A stretch of DNA of 64,000 nt from JBEHWX01 sp048498995 (GCA_048498995.1 JBEHWX010000022.1:1-64000); one strand, 5' to 3'; numbered from the stretch's first letter, positions 16,298 through 27,300 are shown. The notes: generated by a model not told the origin, from the sequence alone. Program-made: numbers and translations.

Positions 16298-16864
16298 TTA
16301 CTTCTGGTGGGCGAGACGGGCTCCCTTGAAGAACGCCACCAGCTCCGCCTGTTTCTCCGGCGTGATCTCCGACGTCTTCATCCCGCGTTGGCAGGTGAAG
16401 AGCGCCTGATCTCCGCGGATGGTGAGGTAGATGTTCGACTCGACCGCGTCGTTGGCGTAGTGCGGGCAGGTGACCTGGAAGATGATCCAGGGATGCTCCG
16501 CGGCCGTGTCCTGCGCGAGGATCGTGGTCGCGACATCGGTGCAGATCCTCCCATGGCTCCGATCCAGCTGCTCGACGACCTGCGAAACGGAGATGGTCGC
16601 CATCTCGAGCGGGACGCGGGTGATCGATCCGATCTCGCTCCAGTTCTCGAACGTCTCATCCCCCTTCAGGAATTCGACGAACGTGACCCCATGTGATTCC
16701 TGCGGCATCTGCGGCCGCCAGTTCGCCTCCGCCGGCCAGGGGAGGATGCACATCTCCCTCCCGGACTCGTTCGGCGTCTGCGCCTGGCCGACGGCCGGGA
16801 TGAGCGCGCCGAGCAGAAGGAAGATGCCGATCGATGCGATCGTGCCGATGCGTGTCGTTCTCAT
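16298..16864 (-). CDS. Secreted protein of unknown function
   Basis: The 188-residue protein starts with a signal peptide (MRTTRIGTIASIGIFLLLGALIPAVGQA, cleavage expected after AQA near residue 29). The mature part has four cysteines (EMCILPW, GRICTDV, QVTCPHY, LFTCQRG), which could form two disulfides in the periplasm. No family is recognised. Its start is 6 bases from the stop of the M16 peptidase gene upstream, so it is the last gene of that three-gene operon and may assist the peptidase pair. Confidence 0.75.
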   Translation of the reverse strand: MRTTRIGTIASIGIFLLLGALIPAVGQAQTPNESGREMCILPWPAEANWRPQMPQESHGVTFVEFLKGDETFENWSEIGSITRVPLEMATISVSQVVEQLDRSHGRICTDVATTILAQDTAAEHPWIIFQVTCPHYANDAVESNIYLTIRGDQALFTCQRGMKTSEITPEKQAELVAFFKGARLAHQK

Positions 16865-16870
16865 GATCGC

Positions 16871-18199
16871 TTACTCCGCGAAGAGGTATCGTTCGTTGGT
16901 GACCATGCTCCGGCGTCCCACCACGCCGACGGCGAGGTTGCGCGCCCAGCGCTGGAAGGCGGCCTGCACCGCCGGCTTGTCCACGGCGGCGATCGCCTCG
17001 TAGTCGAACGCCTTGCGCCAGTCCCCCATGTTCTGCTGGGCGGTGTAGATGGCGTCGGCCTGATCGGCGGAGGTCATCCGGCGCATGTAGTAGTTGGTCA
17101 GGTAGGCCTGCTTGGTATCCTCGAGATCGGCCGAGGTGAAGTCGCCCTGGCGCATCTTCTCGAGCTCGCGATAGATCACCGCGATCGACGAATCCGGCAG
17201 CGTGGTGCTGACGCTCACGAAGCCGACGCCGTTGCCGAGCTCGGCCTGTAGGAAGCTGCTCGGAGCGTAGGAGAGGTTCCGCTTGGTCCTGATCTCCTCG
17301 AAGAGCACCTCGCGCAGGTGCCTGAGGCCGACGGCCAGCGCCCAGTAGTCGGGAGCGGTCATGGTTGGTCCGGCGAACGCGCCGTAGATGTAGGTGGTCG
17401 GGCTTCCGGAGCGGTCCACCACGGAGAGCACGGGCTTGGCCGGCATCGAGATCGGCGGAAGCTGCGGGCGGGTGTAGCTCCCGGCCGGCAGCATCCGGAG
17501 GTCGGCCAGCTTCCGCGTCAGCTCCTCGCGGCTGATGTTCCCCACCACCACCAGCACCATCCGGGAGCGCTCGGAGATCCGCTTCACGTAGCTCCGGATG
17601 TCCGCGATCGACAGCCGCTCCACGTCCTGCGGAAACGACCGGCGGGAGAGCACCGGGTGCGTCAGCGTCATCAGCGAATCGGCGATCTCGTAGGCCTGGC
17701 GCTCCGGCCGCGACCAGCGGGACTGCACCTGGATCAGGTGGCGCGCCTTGGCGGTTCTGAACTCCGAGGAGTCGAACGCCGGACGCCGGATGACCGAGGC
17801 GAGCACCTTCCAGGCCTCGTCGAAGTTGGATTTCGTGGAGGTCATCCTGTAGGTGTAGTCGCGCAGTCCGGCCGCGCCGTAGAGGGATGTCGAAGTACGG
17901 GAGAGAAACTTCTGGAGCGCCTCCTTCGGGTAGTCGACCGAGCCGGAGGAGGTTACCAGATCGGAGGCGACCGCGCCGATCTCCGGGTTGTCGGCGTCGC
18001 CGGTGGCAAGGCCTCCCTCGAAGCCGGCGATCACGGAGATGAGCGGGCTGGAGGAGGGGGCCTGGATCACGGTGATGCCGTCGACCGTGTAGGAGGTGGC
18101 GCCGGCGGGAGGATCGGTGGCGGCCAGGCCGGCGCGCCCCATGACGAGCAGGCCCATCAGCGCGGCCGCGAAGATCGAAGCTGTGCGTGCGATCACCAT
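16871..18199 (-). CDS. M16 peptidase family protein, non-catalytic subunit
   Basis: The 442-residue secreted protein has a signal peptide (residues 1-27, ending GLAA) and two M16 (insulinase/pitrilysin) domains. The HxxEH zinc motif is missing. The C-terminal RTKRNLSYAPSSFLQAELGNG segment carries the R...Y region that completes the active site in two-chain M16 enzymes. It is therefore expected to pair with the active subunit encoded just upstream, whose stop codon overlaps this start by 7 bases, implying coupled expression in fixed ratio. Probable location is the periplasm or cell surface. Confidence 0.88.
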   Translation of the reverse strand: MVIARTASIFAAALMGLLVMGRAGLAATDPPAGATSYTVDGITVIQAPSSSPLISVIAGFEGGLATGDADNPEIGAVASDLVTSSGSVDYPKEALQKFLSRTSTSLYGAAGLRDYTYRMTSTKSNFDEAWKVLASVIRRPAFDSSEFRTAKARHLIQVQSRWSRPERQAYEIADSLMTLTHPVLSRRSFPQDVERLSIADIRSYVKRISERSRMVLVVVGNISREELTRKLADLRMLPAGSYTRPQLPPISMPAKPVLSVVDRSGSPTTYIYGAFAGPTMTAPDYWALAVGLRHLREVLFEEIRTKRNLSYAPSSFLQAELGNGVGFVSVSTTLPDSSIAVIYRELEKMRQGDFTSADLEDTKQAYLTNYYMRRMTSADQADAIYTAQQNMGDWRKAFDYEAIAAVDKPAVQAAFQRWARNLAVGVVGRRSMVTNERYLFAE

Positions 18200-19647
18200 T
18201 TCAGCACCTCCTCGGTGATGTGTGCCTGATCGAGGGTCTTCCGGTCGGAGCCGATGCCGGCGACGAACGGACGGGAGACCAGATAGCGGTTGACGAACGA
18301 GGCCAGGTCATCCCTGGTCACCTTTCTGACGTTGGTCGGGATGGCCGTGTAGTAGTCGAGCGAGGCGGAGCTCCACCAGCGGGCAAGCGTGCCGATCGCG
18401 AAGTAGAACGGGTTGTCCCGATCGAACAGCGGACGGTCGGCGATGATCTTCTTGCCGATGGCGATCTCATCGTCGGAGAAATAGCCGGGGGAGCCCATGG
18501 CGCGGAGCTCCTGCTTGATGATGTCGAGCACGCGGCGGGCGTTCTGTCCGTCGGTGTTGGCCGCGAAGCGGATCAGTCCGGTGTTGCGCGCGTTGTCGTA
18601 GGAGACCTGGAACTCCGAGGCCAGGCCGCTGTCGATCAGCCGGCGCTTGAGGCGGGAGCCGGGCTGGTTGATCATCGTCGTGAGCAGCTCGGCCTGGTAG
18701 GGGGCCGGCTCGTCGGCGCCGACGCTCGGGCCGTGGAAGTTCAGGGAGGCGTCGACGTAGGGGATGGAGGCCTCGCGCACCACCAGCTTCGAGGCGAGCG
18801 TCGGGAAGGCCGGCGGGTTGTAGGTCGGGAAGGGGGCGGAGCCGCGCTGCCAGTCGGCGAAGTACTTCGTGGCCAGCTCCATCACCCCCTTCGGATCGAG
18901 ATCGCCCGAGATGATCAGCGCCGAGTTGTTCGGCACGTAGAAGCGCTGCTGGATCATCCGCATCTTCTCGACCGTGGCGGTCTTGATCACCTGGCGCTGT
19001 CCGAGCGCCTGCTTCCGGCTGACGTAGGGATTCCAGAGGGCGGAGTCGAGCGCGTAGCCGAGCACGAAATCCGGCTGCGCCTCGTTCCGGTCGAACTCGC
19101 CGAGCACCACCTCGCGCTCGCGGACCAGCTCGGTGCTGTCGAACAGCGGCGAGCGGATGGCGTCGGCCATGAAGCGCATGCCGGGATCGAGGTTCTTCGA
19201 GGGGAGGGTGAAGAAGTAGGTGACCACCTCCTCGGAGGTATAGCCGTTGAAGCTGATGCCCAGGTTCCTGATCCGCTTCATGAACTCCGTCTGCGACGGC
19301 AGCGAGCGGTTGGCCTTGAAGAACATGTGCTCGTACAGGTGCGAGAGTCCGGCGAACTCGTTCGGCTCGGTGAACGCGCCGTTGCGCACCGTGATGTCGA
19401 TCGTGACCAGCGGCGTGCCGTGGTTCTCGACGGCGATCACCTCCAGCCCGTTCGGCAGCGTCATCTTCGTGAAGGGGAGCCCCTTGGCGGCATCCGGGTT
19501 TACCGGACGCTTCGGCGGGATGGTCCGCGGACCCGGCGGCTCGCTCCGCGCGCCGGTGGGGGCGAGCGTCGAGAGCGCGAGCGTCGAGAGCGCGACCGCG
19601 GCAAGCAGCGGGAGGAAGCCCCTCCGGCGGTTCGGGAAGTTGCTCAT
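18193..19647 (-). CDS. M16 family zinc metallopeptidase, catalytic subunit
   Basis: This is a 484-residue secreted peptidase. Signal peptide residues are 1-35 (FLPLLAAVALSTLALSTLA). The inverted zinc motif HLYEH is at 103-107, with the further zinc ligand glutamate expected about 75 residues later. I start at the ATG at 19647 because it directly precedes the signal peptide; the open frame continues upstream to 19908 without coding character. With the non-catalytic partner downstream it should form a heterodimeric clamp that degrades peptides in the periplasm or outside the cell. Confidence 0.9.
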   Translation of the reverse strand: MSNFPNRRRGFLPLLAAVALSTLALSTLAPTGARSEPPGPRTIPPKRPVNPDAAKGLPFTKMTLPNGLEVIAVENHGTPLVTIDITVRNGAFTEPNEFAGLSHLYEHMFFKANRSLPSQTEFMKRIRNLGISFNGYTSEEVVTYFFTLPSKNLDPGMRFMADAIRSPLFDSTELVREREVVLGEFDRNEAQPDFVLGYALDSALWNPYVSRKQALGQRQVIKTATVEKMRMIQQRFYVPNNSALIISGDLDPKGVMELATKYFADWQRGSAPFPTYNPPAFPTLASKLVVREASIPYVDASLNFHGPSVGADEPAPYQAELLTTMINQPGSRLKRRLIDSGLASEFQVSYDNARNTGLIRFAANTDGQNARRVLDIIKQELRAMGSPGYFSDDEIAIGKKIIADRPLFDRDNPFYFAIGTLARWWSSASLDYYTAIPTNVRKVTRDDLASFVNRYLVSRPFVAGIGSDRKTLDQAHITEEVLKW

Positions 19648-19837
19648 GATCGTTCGGTTCGATGTTGGAACGGGCCGGACGCTCCGCGCCGGATGCACCC
19701 TGACCACCTCCACGGCGCATGATGCCGCGGAAGCCGCCCGATGCCGGCGACGCCACGCCGGAGAGAAGATGCGATGCTCATATATGCGAAACGCGCGATG
19801 CTCGAATGCGATGCTCGAATGCGGGCATCGCACCGGC

Positions 19838-22822
19838 CTACGGACGCGCCTCGGCGTCCGCTCCCCGCTCGAAGTGGAAGGGGAAGGTGATCCCCTGATC
19901 GCGTCCACGCGGCTTCACGGTCACCTCGCCGAGCCCCTGATAGCCGAGGGGGATGGGGATCGGCGCGCCGAGCTTCGTGAGGTAGCCGCGCGGCACGTAC
20001 GGAACCAGCTCGGTGCCCCCGAGCGAGGCGAGCGGCTTCGGATCGCCGGAGCGGACATGCTCCTCGACGATCTCGACCGGGATCGGCGGATGCGGCTCGA
20101 AGTTGGCCGCGCCGAAGATGATCTCCAGCGCGTAGGTGGCCGTGTCACGATCGAAGTTCGGCAGGAAGAGCTTCTCCTCGGGGCTGTTGAAGGTCTCCTC
20201 GGCCTGCACCGCGCCGTGCGCGTCGACGATCCGGGCCAGGATGTCGGTCGAGCGCATGTAGCTCTCCGGCGAGAACCGGACGGTGAGCCAGATGGCGCCG
20301 TCATCCTTTCCCATGCGGATCGGGCGATGCAGCAGATCGCTCCGGAGCGTGTCGCCGACGGTGCGGCCGTAGCCGCGGATGGTGTAGCTGACGTCGGCGT
20401 CGAAGGACTCGTTGCCGGTGTTGACCGCCTGTACCGCCAGCGTCTGCGCCGCCCCGGTCCCGGTCACCTCCGCCTTCACGTCGAGCATCTGGGCGGCCAC
20501 GGCCAGGGAGAACTCCGAGGAGTCGCCCCGTCCCTCGAACGCCTCGGCCTGCACCACCACCTCGATCACCCCCGCGCCGAGATCGGCGACCGGGACCGTG
20601 TTGGTTCCCTCGGTCCGCTCGCTCCCCTTCACGCGCGGAAGGTAGTTGACGGTGTAGCCGTTGCGGTCCATGATCCAGCCGCTGACGTTGGCGCGGGAAT
20701 CCTTCGGCACGCTCAGCGTGAACGCCAGCGACGCTGCGCCCGGGGGAGGAGCGAAGAAGAATCGCCGGTAGCCGCCGGCCGGCAGCCGGTAGCTCGGGGT
20801 CGTGACCGTGTAGTTCTTCTCCTGCGCGAAGCGGTAGGGGACGATCACGGTGTTGGTCAGCTCGAACTCCACATCCTCGCGCGCGGCCTCGCCGCCGGCC
20901 GATGCGCGCCGCGCCGTGATGCGTCCGGAGTAGATCCCCGGCTCCTTCATCCGGTCGCGATCGTAGATCACATCCACCTGCGTGGAGGAGGAGCCCTTGA
21001 TGTAGACCACCCCCTGCAGCGGCTTCATCCAAGGATCGGTGGACTCGAGCGTGTAGGCGCGGAAGAAATCGGGATCGCCGCCGGCGCGGACCGCGCGGGC
21101 CACGGTGAAGGTCTGCCGCCAGTCGTCGCCGGGAACGTAGCCGCTGCGCCAGAAGGCGGTCGGGCCACGTCCGTCGGGATAATTCGGGGACTGCGTGGAG
21201 ATCACGTACTCCTGAAGGTCGGCGGCGAAGCCGCCGCGATGCCAGCGCCGGAGCAGCTCGTGGGCGCGGCCGACATCGATCACCCCACCTCCCTGTTCGA
21301 TGGCGGCGTAGCTGGCCAGCGGATGGGCGGAGCTCCGGAGCGCGCGGCGCACGAGCGCCTGCGTCGGCATCCAGGTGGAATCCTCCTGCCGGAGCGCGCT
21401 CAGCAGCAGCGCCACCACGCCGGCCGCGTAGGGACTGGCCATGGAAGTGCCGCTCAGCCGGGCATCGAAGGAGAAGCGGGTGATGGTGCTGACGGCCGTT
21501 CCCGGCGCCAGCACGTCCGGCTTGTCCACCTCGCCGCCGCGGGAGGAGAAGTTCCAGATGATATCCTGGTCGAGCGCCGCAGCGTAGGTGTCGCGGCCGA
21601 TGCCGCGCGGCAGGAGCGCGCCGACGGTGATCACGCGGGAGGCGGCCGCCGGAATGCCGACGGTGGAGATCCCCGGCCCCTCGTTGCCGGCGGAGGTGAC
21701 CACGTAGAGGTTCGGATGCGAGGGGAGCAGCGTGTCGAGGAAGCGCTCGATATCGGCCTTCCCTTCGTAGGCGGCGCCGATGCCGAAGCTCATGTTGACC
21801 ACTACCGGCGTCCTTCCCGACTCCAGCGAATCGGCCAGATGCGCGGCCCAGAGGTAGGCGCGCTTCATGCTGCCGGTGGTCGTGTTGTCCTTGGCGGTGT
21901 CGTTGGCGATCTTGCAGGCGATCACCCGCGCCCCCGGCGCCACGCCGTTGAACCCCTTCTCCCCGTTGATCCCGAAGCCGGTCGCGATGCCGGCCACGTG
22001 CGTGCCGTGCCCGTCCATGTCGTAGATCAGGCCGACGCGATGCGCCGCGGTGTCGATATCCGCCGCCACGGTCAGCGGCGCCGGGCCGTCGGCGCCGGTT
22101 TTCAGGAAGCCGAACGTTTCGCGACGCTCGCGATAGGTGCCGACCGATTTCTCGCCGCTCATGCTGGAGTCGACGTTGGCGTCGAACGCCACGCGCCAGC
22201 CGTCGGAGGCGCGGTAGAGGATGGCGCCGAACATGGAGCTGGACTCCCCGTCGCCGTCGAAGTCGCGGACGGTGGAGGCGCGGAAGCGGGATTCGTCCAG
22301 CGCGCCGACGTACCAGATGCCGTCGACCGGGTGCGGGGTGATCGCCTCCAGATGATGAAGGCGGAGCCCGCCGACCATGGTGCTTCTGTCGCTTTCGGTG
22401 CCGGAGATGGCCGCGCGCTGGAACGTGACGGTGTTGGAGCCGGAGAAGTCGCGCGCGTCGATCACCTTCGGGGCGCCGGTGCTGGTTGATCCCAGGCCGG
22501 TGATCGCCATGTCGACGCCGGTGTCGAAGATCAGCACCAGCACGCCGCGTCCGTCGTAGCTCGGGTGCGCCTGGAGGAAGGGATCGACCCCGCCGGTGGA
22601 GAGGGACATGAAGTTCCAGGGGGGCGTCTGCGCGGCGCCGGCATCGGCGCGCGCGCCGGTGGTGACCGCGCCGCCGGCGGTGCCCGCGGCGGTGCCGGAC
22701 GTGGCTGGGGTCGGGGAGGGACGGCCGGCATCGGCCTCGGGCCGCGGCTCGCGCTGAACCTGGGTGCAGCCGGCCAGCAGGGCCAGCAGCGGAAGGAGCG
22801 ACTGACGGATGATACTCTTCAC
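19838..22822 (-). CDS. Subtilisin-like (S8) serine peptidase lipoprotein, TPP II-like
   Basis: The 994-residue protein begins with a lipoprotein signal, LLALLAGC, with the lipidated Cys at residue 19. A low-complexity linker and an S8 catalytic domain follow, with the triad D100 (LIFDTGVD), H272 (GHGTHVAG) and S460 (GTSMASPYAAG), and the oxyanion N380 (SAGNEGPG). The long spacing between Asp and His, and the segment NMSFGIG...STVGIPAA, recall tripeptidyl peptidase II. Residues after about 500 form beta-rich domains. It is likely an envelope-anchored peptidase that feeds on extracellular protein together with the neighbouring M16 pair. The TPP II relationship is a judgement from motif layout. 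Confidence 0.9.
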   Translation of the reverse strand: MKSIIRQSLLPLLALLAGCTQVQREPRPEADAGRPSPTPATSGTAAGTAGGAVTTGARADAGAAQTPPWNFMSLSTGGVDPFLQAHPSYDGRGVLVLIFDTGVDMAITGLGSTSTGAPKVIDARDFSGSNTVTFQRAAISGTESDRSTMVGGLRLHHLEAITPHPVDGIWYVGALDESRFRASTVRDFDGDGESSSMFGAILYRASDGWRVAFDANVDSSMSGEKSVGTYRERRETFGFLKTGADGPAPLTVAADIDTAAHRVGLIYDMDGHGTHVAGIATGFGINGEKGFNGVAPGARVIACKIANDTAKDNTTTGSMKRAYLWAAHLADSLESGRTPVVVNMSFGIGAAYEGKADIERFLDTLLPSHPNLYVVTSAGNEGPGISTVGIPAAASRVITVGALLPRGIGRDTYAAALDQDIIWNFSSRGGEVDKPDVLAPGTAVSTITRFSFDARLSGTSMASPYAAGVVALLLSALRQEDSTWMPTQALVRRALRSSAHPLASYAAIEQGGGVIDVGRAHELLRRWHRGGFAADLQEYVISTQSPNYPDGRGPTAFWRSGYVPGDDWRQTFTVARAVRAGGDPDFFRAYTLESTDPWMKPLQGVVYIKGSSSTQVDVIYDRDRMKEPGIYSGRITARRASAGGEAAREDVEFELTNTVIVPYRFAQEKNYTVTTPSYRLPAGGYRRFFFAPPPGAASLAFTLSVPKDSRANVSGWIMDRNGYTVNYLPRVKGSERTEGTNTVPVADLGAGVIEVVVQAEAFEGRGDSSEFSLAVAAQMLDVKAEVTGTGAAQTLAVQAVNTGNESFDADVSYTIRGYGRTVGDTLRSDLLHRPIRMGKDDGAIWLTVRFSPESYMRSTDILARIVDAHGAVQAEETFNSPEEKLFLPNFDRDTATYALEIIFGAANFEPHPPIPVEIVEEHVRSGDPKPLASLGGTELVPYVPRGYLTKLGAPIPIPLGYQGLGEVTVKPRGRDQGITFPFHFERGADAEARP

Positions 22823-23030
22823 GTGATCGACGGCTCGTGTTGATGCGCCCGTCCGGGAGCACCGCCGGCGGCGGCTCCGGAGCGTGGGGAACGACGCGTG
22901 TGGCGCGCGCTGGCCGGCGCGGTCGAATCGGTTCGATCGGATCGAGGGAACCGGATCGGCCGATGGCCGGGGCGCGCGGTTGAATGCTGCGGAAATCGTT
23001 GATGCAATGTCCGGCCTCAGGCCGCGGGGA

Positions 23031-24011
23031 TCAGTAGCCAGCCTCCGGCCGGACCAGGTTCTCCAGCGGCTCCCCCGCCGAGAACCGACGGAGGTTCTCC
23101 AGAAACAGATCGGTCACCGCGCGGCCGAAGCCGCGGAATCCGCCGGCCGAGTGGGGCGTGACGATGACGTTCGGCATCTCCCAGAGCGGGGAGCTCTCCG
23201 GCAGCGGCTCGGTCTCGAACACGTCGAGCGCGGCGCCGGCAATGGCTCCGTCGCGGAGCGCCTCGATCAGCTCCCCCTCGCGCACCAGCGCGCCTCGGGA
23301 GATGTTGACCAGATAGGCGCCGGGCTTCATCCGGCGGAGCTCCCCGGCTCCGATCATCCCGCGCGTTCCGTCGGTCAGCGGCGCTGCCAGCACCAGGATG
23401 TCCACCTCCTCCAGGAGCCGCTCGAGTCCGGTCGGATCGAGCACCAGGTCGGCGCCGGGAGTCTCGGCCGAGGCGTCTCTCCGAAGCACGATGATTCGCA
23501 TGCCGAAGGCGGCCGCCCGCCGCGCCACGGCCGCGCCGATGGCGCCGTGGCCGATGATCCCGAGCGCGCGGCCGCGGAGGATGCCGCGTCGGGGACTCTC
23601 GGTGGGATATTTCTCCCAGCGGCGCTCCCGCTGCGCGAGGATCTGGCGCGGGAGATCGCGGACCAGGGCGAGCATCAGCCCGAGCGTCTGGTCGGCCACC
23701 GCGTCGCTCATCACCCCGGAGGAGTTCGTGATCGTGATGCCGCTTCGCGCGATCGACTCCACCTGCAGCAGGGAGTTCACGCCGGCCCACGGTACGTGGA
23801 TCCAGCGGAGCCTGGCGGCGCGCGCGAACTGTTCGGCGGTCAGCCTGCCACCGAGTAGGACGTCAGCCTCGGCGATCCGTTCCTCGACCTGTTCGATGAT
23901 CCGCTCCCGCTCCTCCGGAGCCGGGATGAACGTGCCTCCGACGGCCGCGGCCGCCTCGGCTATCCGCCGGTTGTTCTCCTCGTCGAGAGGGTAGCTGCTC
24001 AGAATGATCAT
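23031..24011 (-). CDS. D-2-hydroxyacid dehydrogenase
   Basis: This 326-residue NAD-dependent dehydrogenase interconverts a 2-keto acid and its D-2-hydroxy acid. The NAD-binding GIIGHGAIGAAVA lies mid-protein, the catalytic Arg is in NISRGALV, and the catalytic His is in TPHSAGG. The family length and order are normal. The ATG at 24011 fits the start of the catalytic domain (MIILSSYP); the open frame continues upstream without homology. The substrate is not predictable. It is transcribed alone, after the sprA terminator. Confidence 0.9.
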   Translation of the reverse strand: MIILSSYPLDEENNRRIAEAAAAVGGTFIPAPEERERIIEQVEERIAEADVLLGGRLTAEQFARAARLRWIHVPWAGVNSLLQVESIARSGITITNSSGVMSDAVADQTLGLMLALVRDLPRQILAQRERRWEKYPTESPRRGILRGRALGIIGHGAIGAAVARRAAAFGMRIIVLRRDASAETPGADLVLDPTGLERLLEEVDILVLAAPLTDGTRGMIGAGELRRMKPGAYLVNISRGALVREGELIEALRDGAIAGAALDVFETEPLPESSPLWEMPNVIVTPHSAGGFRGFGRAVTDLFLENLRRFSAGEPLENLVRPEAGY

Positions 24012-24202
24012 GGACCGCGTCGGGATCGCTGCTTCCACCACGTCATGCTCCTCGCGCGGCGGCCGGAGGCGAGCCCGCCAAGATACGTTCCGTTCGATAA
24101 CCGGACACGGTCGAAGGGAGAACCTTACCGGAATCGTCGTCTCAGCCGGCGTGGCGGCCGCGCGGGGCGGATCGCGGAGGACGGAGTTGGCATAAAAACG
24201 AA

Positions 24203-24231
24203 CGGGGGCGCTCGTGCCTCGAGCGCCCCCG
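24203..24231 (-). terminator. Rho-independent terminator after sprA
   Basis: A 12-bp perfect stem (24203-24214 with 24220-24231) and a 5-base loop are followed on the minus strand by TTCGTTTTTATG. It is located about 150 bases beyond the sprA stop. Confidence 0.88.
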
Positions 24232-24378
24232 CGATGTGTCGTCGTTCCGTCGAGCGCTGCCCGGATCATGCCGGGGCGTTCGGACGCGGCGTCCGGACGC
24301 CGGCCGGTGTGGCGGCGGTTCCACGATGCGCCGCCATCTCCTGGTTCCGCATTCCGCGTTCATCATTCCCCATTCTCT

Positions 24379-27300
24379 TCATCGTCCTCCGGAGATGCCG
24401 ACGCGGATATCGACGCCGACCTTGGTCGTGCTCCGCTTGATGTCGCGCGAGCCCTCGGCGTCCGGGATCGTGGCGTCGTAGCTGACGAACGCCGAGGCGG
24501 TCACGGTGTTCGACAGGGAGTAGCGCGCGCTCGGGCGGAAGCTGAGGCGGGTCGAGCCGTCGTTGTTGCCGTCCGGCGTGAAGTCGACCAGGTTGAACCG
24601 CTTCCGGTTGTTCCGGCTGTAGCTGAAGGTGAGGGAGAACTCGATGTCGTTCTTCAGGTTCAGCCCGAAGATCGGGAAGTTGAGACCGCGGCGCTGATAG
24701 CTGAACTGCGCCTGCATCTCGTTCTTCAGTTCCTGCGACACCTCCGCCCGCGCGGCGGCCACCAGCGCGAAGTCGGTGGTCGAGTTGTAGCTGATCGACC
24801 CGGTCGCCGTTCCCTTGAACACATCAGGCTTGCCGGTGATCGTCAGCTGGACCAGCGGCTGGAAGCCGCGGGTGACCGTCTGCGTCTCCGGCACCTCCCC
24901 CTCGTCGGAGGCGCGGTAGTTCCGGCTGTACTTGCCGATGTAGGCGTGCCGGAGCGAGACGCTCTGCGCCCAGCCGCTGATCAGCGGCAGCTTCTCCAGC
25001 CCGTTCCACTGGAAGTTCCAGTTCATCCGCGGCAGGTAGCGGCCGATATCACCCGGCAGCCAGTTGAACGCCTCCAGCTGCTTCTCGAACACCTCGGACT
25101 GCAGCGAGGTCAGGCGCTGGTTGTAGGCGCGCGCCACCAGACTGTAGGCTGCCGAGTCTGCCGCCGTGTTGCCGGCCAGCACCGGCGGCGCCAGCTCGTC
25201 CTTCCGGCGACGGTACTCGTCGACCACCCCCTCGATGTCGTTGTGGAACACGTTGATGAAGAAGAGGTCCGGCAGGCTCAGGTAGGTCCTGCTCACGTTG
25301 CCGGTCAGCAGCGGGGTCGAGATCGAGTCGATGAAGCCGTTGGCGTTGGTCGTCACCGAGTAGTTGTTGTTGTAGCCCCAGTCGACGCTCCAGTTCAGGC
25401 TCAGCGAGGCCCCCGGCCAGAGTCCGCGCTCGGTGCTGGCCGTCAGCGTGTTCTTCTGGCTGTAGTTGTCCTGCACGTAGATGTTCGGGGCGCGGATGCC
25501 CTGATGCTCGGTGACGCTGACGAAGGGGAAGCCGGACTTGAGCCCGAAGTCGAGCGTGCCGTGCGGGTCGGAGGTGAGTCCGAGCTGGTAGGCGGCGCCC
25601 GGACCGAAGTCCGGCGACTCCGAGCGGAACAGGAGGCTGCGTCCCCACAGGTTCGAGATGCCGGTGGAGCCGACCACGCCCGGGTTCTTCGAGCCGTTGT
25701 TCTGGTTGTACTGGAACCGGATCGTCTCGAAGTCGAGGATCGGGATCTTGATCAGATACCGGAGGATCGAGGTGAGCGCCCCCTCGGAGACGCTGTCCGG
25801 CTTGGTCCGTCCGTTCGGTCCCTCGCCGAAGAGGATGTTGCCGATCTGGCGCAGGCGCACGTCCAGGCCGAGTGTGGAGGTGCTGCTCCACTGCGCGGAC
25901 TTGGTGTAGCTGCCGAGGCCGATCGTCGGGGAGAGCTGATCCTGCCAGTTGTAGGTCACCTTGTAGCGGGCCGAGGGGGTCACGTACCGGTCGATATCCG
26001 GGATGAACGGGATCCGAGGCCGCGTGTTGAAGGTGATCGACTGCGCCAGGTCGTTGTCCAGACCGAAGTTGAACAGGCGTCCCTCGTTGAAGAAGAGGTC
26101 GCGCGTGATCTCCCCCGAGCCCCGCTGCCGGCCGAGCGAATCGGTCTCCAGGTTCGTCAGCAGGCTTCGCGCGTCCAGGGAGTAATCGGTCGTCAGGTTG
26201 ACGATGCCTCCCTCGGTCATCCGCCAGTTGAACTGTGCTCCGCGCGTGGCGCGGAAGTCGCGCACCACCGGACTCGGCTCCAGCAGATCGCGGAGCTGCT
26301 CGGTCTTCCGCTCGCGGTGCACGCCGGTGGTCGCCGTGAAGGTGCTCGGCAGGAAGTTGATCCGGAAATCCTTCCAGAAGTTCAGCACCGGCACCGAGTC
26401 GAGCACCTTGCCGAAGAGGCGCAGGTCGAAGTTCGGCGGGATGTTCACCGAGTACTGCCCCTTGAAATCCCAGTTCCACTGGAACCGCTCCTCGACCAGC
26501 GGCGAGCGCTCGCGCGTCTGATCGTAGTTGAAGCCGAAGGTGAAGCGGTTGAAGATGTCGCGCACCCACCAGTTCTGTCCGGGGAAGGCCAGCCGGAAGT
26601 TGGAGAAGGCGAACGCGTCCTGCACCACGAGGGTCTGCGTGGCGGTCCGGAGGCTGTCGGCCTGGCGTACCCGCTCCACGTCACCCACGCCCGGCTTGGC
26701 CAGGATCTGCTGCACCGCCCCCTCCACGTCCACGTCCGACTCGGCCACGTAGCGCGGCTTGTCGAGCTTCTCGACGTGGTTGTAGGTGAACGGTACCGAC
26801 GATCCCTTGAAGGAGTTCGGGAGGAACTTCTCGAGCTGGAAGACCGAGTTCATCGACCAGTTGGTCGACTCCACGCGGTTGCCGAAGCGGTCCTCCAGTC
26901 GATGGAAGTTCGGGTTCGATTTGGTGTAGTTGACCGTCACGTTGCCGAGGTCGGCGAGCTTGGCCCCGAAGGCGAGCGTGGCCGCCCAATCGTCGGCATC
27001 CTCGGCGCCGACCACGCGCAGCTCGTCGACCCACATGGTGGTGGTGAGCGCGCCGGGGTAGGCGGTGTTCTCCACGCCGAAGGCCACGAACTGGATACGG
27101 GTGAGCGACGGGAGTCCGAGAATGGCGAACTGCGATCCGGCCTCGCCGTTCGGCACGTCGAAGAACTGCTTGGCGCCGTTGGTGCCGCTGGACCTGAGCT
27201 GCTTGATCGCGGTCAGGTCGGGGAAGTTGATCGTGTGCTCGTGCCAGCCGGAGAGGAGCGGGACGCGGTACTCGTAGTAGTTGAGCGAGTCCCATCCGAA

